DNA of 33,217 bases from a virus, in IMG/VR virus record IMGVR_UViG_3300031841_001366, positions 1 to 33,217 of that record. One strand, given 5' to 3'. Shown piece after piece: positions 29,630 to 33,217 of the stretch. The notes beneath the pieces were generated by a model, which did no database searches, was not told the DNA's origin, and worked only from the letters and a program-made list of their open reading frames with translations. Position 1 is the first letter of the stretch. Every line of letters starts with the position of its first letter. The position numbers and the translations under genes were made by a program.

Positions 29630-29645
29630 AGTTAAATGTTTAACT
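29630..29645. repeat. AGTTAA-N4-TTAACT palindrome, copy 6
   Basis: Core AGTTAA ATGT TTAACT, part of a perfect A/T-flanked palindrome (29626-29649). It covers the endolysin stop codon and lies between the lysis genes and the connector gene, at a natural operon subdivision. Confidence 0.75.
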
Positions 29646-30020
29646 TTTTAGCTCTACATGTACTAAATCATCAAAGTGGTTGTCTTTTGTTTGCCCATCG
29701 CTATCCCAATCACATCCAACTCTGACTGGTATTTTCATTACATGAGCAATACCTCTTATCATGCCACACATATAATGAAATGTATCTCTATCTTTCCAGT
29801 CTATAGGATATGGGGCAAGGTCTACTGCCTTACCATCAATATGCTTTGAATATTTCGTCTTACTAGCACCTTTAGCAACTAATTCATCTTGTCTTTCTTG
29901 CGACCTTACCCCTTCAATAATAGTAACATCCATTATTTTGATGAGTTCGTTTAAAACAAATATCAACTCAGGCTTTACACCTTTAAGTCTTTCTCTTGAT
30001 CTTTTACCGAACCTATACAT
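29640..30020 (-). CDS. Endolysin, M15 (VanY-like) peptidase
   Basis: A 126-aa peptidase with the M15 signature: EGVRSQERQDELVAKGASKT, SKHIDGKAVDLAP (the SxHxxGxAxD zinc motif) and the C-terminal HVEL with the third zinc ligand. It cleaves the peptide stem of peptidoglycan, as in phage T5-like L-alanyl-D-glutamate peptidases. It carries no signal peptide, so it needs the holin. The last codons Lys-Ser-stop are part of palindrome copy 6. It overlaps the small basic gene upstream by TAATG. Confidence 0.88.
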   Translation of the reverse strand: MYRFGKRSRERLKGVKPELIFVLNELIKIMDVTIIEGVRSQERQDELVAKGASKTKYSKHIDGKAVDLAPYPIDWKDRDTFHYMCGMIRGIAHVMKIPVRVGCDWDSDGQTKDNHFDDLVHVELKS

Positions 30021-30109
30021 TACTTTTTATTTTTTCTCTTAGGTTTTAACTTTTTTCTTTTTTTCATTGGCTTTGCTTTACCAAATCCATATCCTTTACC
30101 TTTTGGCAT
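30020..30109 (-). CDS. Very basic 29-aa peptide
   Basis: ATG 30109 follows GGAGAT; the peptide starts MPKGKGYGFGKAKPMKKRKK and contains twelve or more Lys/Arg residues. Its stop overlaps the endolysin start (TAATG). Position and ribosome binding site support a real gene. Possibly DNA- or membrane-binding; unknown. Confidence 0.6.
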   Translation of the reverse strand: MPKGKGYGFGKAKPMKKRKKLKPKRKNKK

Positions 30110-30193
30110 TATGATCTCCTTACTTTTCGGGCTACACTTCTGCTATATTTAGCTCTTTGTTTGCCTCGTTTGTTTGCTTTTCTTTCTAGGCAT
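30109..30193 (-). pseudogene. Small basic gene with a broken or shifting frame
   Basis: ATG 30193 overlaps the stop of the preceding gene (TAATG). In frame it gives only 14 residues (MPRKKSKQTRQTKS, stop at 30149). One frame over, the sequence continues as a basic peptide (KANKRGKQRAKYSRSVARK) to a stop at 30109, which forms the same TAATG overlap with the next gene. The 85-nt interval is one base more than 28 codons. A one-base indel in an A-rich run, or a real shift in frame, would explain this. Confidence 0.4.
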
Positions 30194-30495
30194 TACCACT
30201 TAACCTTGTTTGCCCAATATGCACCTGACATTTTGCCTCTAGCAATATTCTTACGATGCCTAGCTTTAAATGACCTACGCTTTGCTTTCATTCTAGCTGA
30301 TTCACCCTTTTTAGGTTTACCTGCTGTTTTAGCACCTTTCTGTCCAAATCTAATTAACTTAACTTTATTACCTACTTTTGCAAGTACGACATGTGATTTA
30401 GTTTTATGACTCGGTGTTCTTTTGGGTTTATTATACCCACTTAAACCAAATCTAGCTAGTCTTGGATCTCTTTTGCTTCTCCTTTTTTTAGGCAT
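30193..30495 (-). CDS. Conserved basic phage protein (DUF6321-like)
   Basis: A 100-aa, highly basic protein. VSGYNKPKRTPxH-type sequence appears as LSGYNKPKRTPSHKTKSHVV, followed by KLIRFGQKGAKTAGKPKKGE, KAKRRSFKARHRKNIARGK and SGAYWANKVKW. I recognise this pattern from a family widespread in marine podoviruses and siphoviruses and annotated only as a domain of unknown function. The combination of Arg/Lys runs and conserved Trp residues suggests nucleic-acid binding within the virion or during assembly. Coupled to its neighbours by TAATG overlaps on both sides. Confidence 0.75.
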   Translation of the reverse strand: MPKKRRSKRDPRLARFGLSGYNKPKRTPSHKTKSHVVLAKVGNKVKLIRFGQKGAKTAGKPKKGESARMKAKRRSFKARHRKNIARGKMSGAYWANKVKW

Positions 30496-30722
30496 TACTT
30501 ACCTCTAAATAGCCCTTCTACTATATCTGCTACTAAGTCTACGCACTTTTCAAAAAAGATTTGTTCTTTTTCTTCAGATACAAAAGGTATGTCAATTTTA
30601 TCATTTATTTTACTAGCAAGTTCTTCCTGAAATTCTTCAGACTGTACCCAAGCAACTGCTTTTTCTTTAAACTGATCAGCTTGAGATTCAGCAACTGCTA
30701 ACATTATTTTTTTAAAGTCCAT
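30495..30722 (-). CDS. Small acidic helical protein, 75 aa
   Basis: MDFKKIMLAVAESQADQFKE followed by a Glu-rich helical middle (ASKINDKIDIPFVSEEKEQI) and a C-terminal amphipathic helix (CVDLVADIVEGLFRGK). It lies next to the holin gene. It has no membrane segment, so is not itself a holin; a regulator or unknown assembly protein is possible. Confidence 0.6.
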   Translation of the reverse strand: MDFKKIMLAVAESQADQFKEKAVAWVQSEEFQEELASKINDKIDIPFVSEEKEQIFFEKCVDLVADIVEGLFRGK

Positions 30723-30724
30723 GA

Positions 30725-30865
30725 TTATTCCTTTATTTTATTTATTTTAAATATTAAATATATTATTGTAAGTATTGCTACAATACATTGTAAGATAATA
30801 CTTACCTCAGTCAAAGAAAGACCAAAATTCATTAAACTTGCTGATGATACTTTTACGCTATCCAT
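30725..30865 (-). CDS. Holin-like small membrane protein, 46 aa
   Basis: ATG 30865 overlaps the stop of the preceding gene (TGATG); stop 30725. After a short polar N-terminus (MDSVKVSSASLMNFGLS) follows one strong membrane helix (VSIILQCIVAILTIIYLIFK) and a basic tail (INKIKE). The arrangement and length resemble the single-span T7-type class III holins. It lies in the lysis block upstream of the endolysin. Holin role is inferred from topology and context. Confidence 0.6.
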   Translation of the reverse strand: MDSVKVSSASLMNFGLSLTEVSIILQCIVAILTIIYLIFKINKIKE

Positions 30866-31182
30866 CAGTGTTTACCATTTACTCTACTTAAACTGCCTTT
30901 AATTTCAGACACTTGATTATCTAAATCATTTATTTCTTTTGTTATAGCATCAAACTTTCTATCAAGCTTATCATCAGATTGATTCCATCTATTTATAAGT
31001 TTAATAACCATACCCTCTATATTTTCTAAGTTCTCACTTTGTCCTTTGTTCTCTACTTTTAAGTCCTGTAGTGATTCTGCTTGTTCATTTCCTCTTTTGT
31101 TCATTGAGTAAACCATAAACATAAACATAGCACCTACAACACCAATCATACCAGCTTCTGAATATACTGCTAGAAAATCCAT
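30865..31182 (-). CDS. Membrane-anchored coiled-coil protein (spanin- or BhlA-like)
   Basis: A 105-aa protein: hydrophobic N-terminal helix (AGMIGVVGAMFMFMVYSMN), then about 80 residues of coiled coil (SENLENIEGMVIKLINRWNQ). This is the build of inner-membrane spanins (Rz) and of BhlA/UviB-like lysis proteins. Its position just before the holin-like gene supports a lysis role. No lipoprotein partner (Rz1) is seen. Confidence 0.55.
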   Translation of the reverse strand: MDFLAVYSEAGMIGVVGAMFMFMVYSMNKRGNEQAESLQDLKVENKGQSENLENIEGMVIKLINRWNQSDDKLDRKFDAITKEINDLDNQVSEIKGSLSRVNGKH

Positions 31183-31246
31183 TATCTCTTTCTCCGCACT
31201 TCTCTGTTAATAAAGTAATTATGATTAAAGTCATCTTCTGTGAAGA

Positions 31247-31567
31247 CTATTTTCGTCTCTTTTTCTTGCCCCAAGACAAAGGGTTTAAATTTAATTCTTC
31301 TTCGTACCACTTCAACTGTTCCTGCATTTTTGTTATTTTTACTTCCTCCTCTTCTATATGTTTTTCTACAAGTTCTTCAATGCTGGAATTAGCAGATTCC
31401 ATTCTTCGCTCAAGGTCTGCAATTCTGTTTTCAATGCGTAAGTAGCCCATAACAACAAAGCCAACTCCCACAATGATTTGAATAAGCCACTTAATGTTAA
31501 GACTAATACGAAAGTTATCATCAAGTTTTGTAACACCATATGATCTGTACGTCTTTTCATCGCTCAT
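31247..31567 (-). CDS. Membrane-anchored coiled-coil protein, 106 aa
   Basis: Central membrane helix at about residues 25-43 (NIKWLIQIIVGVGFVVMGYL) followed by coiled coil (IENRIADLERRMESANSSIE), ending in a very basic tail (WGKKKRRK). A second such membrane-anchored protein beside the lysis genes; may be a spanin or an envelope-linked assembly factor. It overlaps the pilin-like gene by 4 nt. A 64-nt gap with a small hairpin separates it from the next gene. Confidence 0.6.
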   Translation of the reverse strand: MSDEKTYRSYGVTKLDDNFRISLNIKWLIQIIVGVGFVVMGYLRIENRIADLERRMESANSSIEELVEKHIEEEEVKITKMQEQLKWYEEELNLNPLSWGKKKRRK

Positions 31568-32055
31568 GGCTTATAATACTTATAAAAATCTTCTATGTTC
31601 TCCGTATCTACAACTATAAAGATTGGACTAACGATATTATTGCCTGTACCGCTCCCACCAACAATGGCATATGCATATAAACCATCTTGATAAGGACTTT
31701 TGATTGTATCATTGTCAAACAAGTGTAAAAAACTTGTATCACTAAATACTGGTACAAACTCTGCATCTATTAACTCTTCTACCTCTATCCTTCTATTTTC
31801 GTTGTAATCTACTAATGTTCCTATATTTGTAGTTCTATGTGGCTGACTAGGAAATCTGCCCATACCATTTAATTCTACTTGTTGGTTATACCACATTTGA
31901 GATGCTTTAACAATCTTCTCAAGATTAGCTTTAGTCTGTTTAGCTTTAGCACCTTCACCAATCCTACTAAAAGCAGGAGCGGAAGTAGTTGCAAGAGTAG
32001 CCATGATAGCCATAGTAACTGCGAACTCAGCAAGACTATTACCTTTATTCCACAA
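31564..32055 (-). CDS. Type IV pilin-like protein
   Basis: A 163-aa protein with a class III signal peptide. The leader MWNKG ends in Gly (-1), followed by NSLAEF with Glu at +5, then a long hydrophobic helix (AVTMAIMATLATTSAPAF) and the helix continuation (SRIGEGAKAKQTKANLEKIV). These are the features of pilins and pseudopilins processed by host prepilin peptidase. Asn at +1 replaces the usual Phe or Met. The C-terminal domain is globular (GLYAYAIVGGSGTG, PIFIVVDTENIEDFY). A pilin-like gene in a phage late operon is unusual. It might enter the virion or use the host pilus machinery; no function can be read directly. Confidence 0.65.
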   Translation of the reverse strand: MWNKGNSLAEFAVTMAIMATLATTSAPAFSRIGEGAKAKQTKANLEKIVKASQMWYNQQVELNGMGRFPSQPHRTTNIGTLVDYNENRRIEVEELIDAEFVPVFSDTSFLHLFDNDTIKSPYQDGLYAYAIVGGSGTGNNIVSPIFIVVDTENIEDFYKYYKP

Positions 32056-32332
32056 GAGTTGCTACTCCATCTACTAAAATATGTTTACCAACTTTAATTG
32101 CACCTATTGTATTATCATGCAGGTTTTGACACTCTGCATCATAATCGGATTGGGCAGTAATCCAAGAATCTGTTCTTGATACTACCGCCCCATCACTTGT
32201 AACTACATAAGTATGTCCTTGTGCATCAAATGAAACTGTTTCTTCAGGACTAAACCTATAAGTATTAGTTTCACTTCCTCTAGGTTTAAATATATAAACC
32301 TTATGACCTTGAGCACATTTACGGACAAGCAT
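32045..32332 (-). CDS. Protein of unknown function, 95 aa
   Basis: A beta-rich protein starting MLVRKCAQGHKVYIFKPRGS, with EETVSFDAQGHTYVVTSDGA and an end that reads IKVGKHILVDGVATLVE. It overlaps the pilin-like gene by 11 nt. No family is recognised. The lack of charged coiled coil suggests a small structural domain of the fibre or of the virion surface. Confidence 0.6.
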   Translation of the reverse strand: MLVRKCAQGHKVYIFKPRGSETNTYRFSPEETVSFDAQGHTYVVTSDGAVVSRTDSWITAQSDYDAECQNLHDNTIGAIKVGKHILVDGVATLVE

Positions 32333-32565
32333 TATGCTTCTGCTTCTTCCTCTGATTCAGATTCCAAAGACTCTTTTAAACGATTGATAAACGCTTCTTT
32401 ACCAACATTAAGCTGGTCTAAGTTAAAAGCAGTACCATTGATTTTGTTTTCTAGGTCTGCTATATGATTTACCATTGTCTTTTGCTCATCCGTTAGGTCA
32501 TCTAACAAATATTCTTTGTCAAATAAGTTTAACTTTTGAGGCTCGTTTTTTTGTTTTTTAGCCAT
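32332..32565 (-). CDS. DUF6447-like small protein, 77 aa
   Basis: MAKKQKNEPQKLNLFDKEYL, then DLTDEQKTMVNHIADLENKI, an amphipathic helix typical of small phage proteins described as DUF6447, and a Glu-rich tail. Position after the fibre gene and before the pilin-like gene suggests a virion or assembly role. Overlaps the next gene by one base. Confidence 0.6.
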   Translation of the reverse strand: MAKKQKNEPQKLNLFDKEYLLDDLTDEQKTMVNHIADLENKINGTAFNLDQLNVGKEAFINRLKESLESESEEEAEA

Positions 32566-32585
32566 TGTGTTATACTCCTATGTTA

Positions 32586-32909
32586 TTAAAGTGCTTCTAA
32601 GTCTGATTTGAGAGCTTCCCAATCAGCTTTTTCTGATTGTAGCCTAGATATTTCGTTATCTTTATCTGCAATCTCTCTATCAATTTCAGAGATTTCAAAA
32701 GACTGAACTGCATCATCTAAGGCTTGTCCATTCATTGGATTAAATTGTTTCTTTACTAATTGCAATTCTTCATGTGATTCTTCAGCTTCTGCTTCACGAA
32801 CTACATTTCCATCATCATCTAATACTTCGCTTACTGCTTCTTTATCGATGATTTTTTGCTTTCGTACAGAACAACATTCATCCTCTTTACCTTGAATATA
32901 ATTTATCAT
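32586..32909 (-). CDS. Fibre-associated helical protein, 107 aa
   Basis: Acidic N-terminal half (KEAVSEVLDDDGNVVREAEA) and C-terminal coiled coil (EIDREIADKDNEISRLQSEK). Its start overlaps the fibre stop (TAATG), and cotranslation suggests a fibre assembly partner. A CC pair lies near the N-terminus. No family recognised. Confidence 0.55.
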   Translation of the reverse strand: MINYIQGKEDECCSVRKQKIIDKEAVSEVLDDDGNVVREAEAEESHEELQLVKKQFNPMNGQALDDAVQSFEISEIDREIADKDNEISRLQSEKADWEALKSDLEAL

Positions 32910-33217
32910 TATTTATCCTTGAGTTGTTGTTTAAGTTCATTTACTTCGGCACTTAGTTCTTGTACCGCTTTAATTAATGGAAGAACAAATGCTTCAAAAG
33001 ATACGTTTTGTCTGCCATCAGGATTTACATCCCATCCGCTAAAAGTATCTACACCTTGTTTATCCAATGCTTGTTTTACTTCTTGAGCAATTAAACCATG
33101 TATGACTTTATCGCCACCCATAGGCTCTTTATCATTCTCATCATAAGCGTTCCATTCTTTTGGAAATTCGCTTGGTGATTTATGCTTATATGTTACTGGT
33201 CTTATATCGTTTATAAA
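32909..33217 (-). CDS. Tail fibre C-terminal part with S74-type chaperone (enters from window edge)
   Basis: Open on the minus strand from base 33217 to the stop at 32909, about 102 codons. RPVTYKHKSPSEFPKEW, then DKVIHGLIAQEVKQALDKQG, FSGWDVNPDGRQNVSFEAFV and a terminal coiled coil (VQELSAEVNELKQQLKD) are the signature of the intramolecular chaperone (peptidase S74) at the end of phage tail fibres and spikes. It trimerises the fibre and then cleaves itself off; the conserved catalytic Ser region precedes this window edge or lies in the missing part. Probably the other end of the gene at 1-392. Confidence 0.85.
   Translation of the reverse strand, partial: FINDIRPVTYKHKSPSEFPKEWNAYDENDKEPMGGDKVIHGLIAQEVKQALDKQGVDTFSGWDVNPDGRQNVSFEAFVLPLIKAVQELSAEVNELKQQLKDK

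Noticed and set aside
7282-29645. The AGTTAA palindromes as intrinsic terminators
   Set aside because: The stems hold only one or two G-C pairs, the loop would be very tight, several lack a U-run, and most lie mid-operon or inside genes whose downstream genes must be expressed.
31183-31246. CAGAAGATGAC in the gap before the membrane coiled-coil gene as a third ribozyme
   Set aside because: U4 of the core is replaced, there is no GAA strand or stem III; only a small TCTTC/GAAGA hairpin remains.

Overview
The window is an AT-rich (roughly one third G+C by eye), densely packed genome of a tailed double-stranded DNA phage with a long, non-contractile (siphovirus-type) tail. The evidence is a complete set of structural genes: terminase large and small subunits, portal, scaffold, major capsid protein, head-tail connector, tail terminator, major tail protein, frameshifted tail-assembly chaperones, tape measure and tail-tip proteins. 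No integrase, tRNA gene or DNA polymerase is visible, so replication must borrow the host polymerase. The M15-type endolysin, the holin-like protein and the overall gene style suggest a Gram-negative, probably marine, host; that host assignment is inference from style, not from a search.

Layout. From 2408 leftward, minus strand: scaffold, major capsid protein, two small genes and the N-terminal part of a tail fibre that runs off base 1. The C-terminal part of a fibre of the same kind (S74-type chaperone) enters at base 33217, also on the minus strand. The map is therefore probably circular, opened inside the fibre gene with a short stretch missing. The minus-strand late operon continues 32909 to 19134: small virion or membrane genes including a type IV pilin-like protein, the lysis genes, head-tail connector, tail genes and tail tip. 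From 2493, plus strand: TerL, portal, a tail-completion-like protein and two small genes, ending convergently against the minus-strand TerS (5921-6544). An 0.8 kb gap without convincing genes (6545-7367) precedes the plus-strand early operon (7368-19156), which holds many small genes, a PD-(D/E)XK nuclease-like protein, a C5-cytosine methyltransferase-like protein, a replication initiator, a T7/Twinkle-type primase-helicase, a metallophosphoesterase, an SSB-like protein, an HNH/NinG-like protein, an AbrB-like regulator and a NinB-like protein.

Four items go beyond ordinary phage annotation. (1) Two type I hammerhead self-cleaving ribozymes (7989-8047 and 8643-8702) fill consecutive intergenic gaps of the early operon; each has the complete core, three perfectly paired stems and a GUC cleavage site just upstream of the next start codon. 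(2) A strict palindrome, AGTTAA-N4-TTAACT, occurs seven times across both operons and looks like a genome-wide operator set. (3) Three 22-bp iterons lie inside the replication-initiator gene beside an almost pure A/T stretch, a lambda-like origin arrangement. (4) A region with three long helices (17662-17832) may be a further structured RNA. Lesser points are a -1 frameshift for the G/GT tail chaperones, a pilin-like protein in a virion operon, a LamG lectin domain inserted in a tail-tip protein, and a small beta domain shared by two structural proteins.
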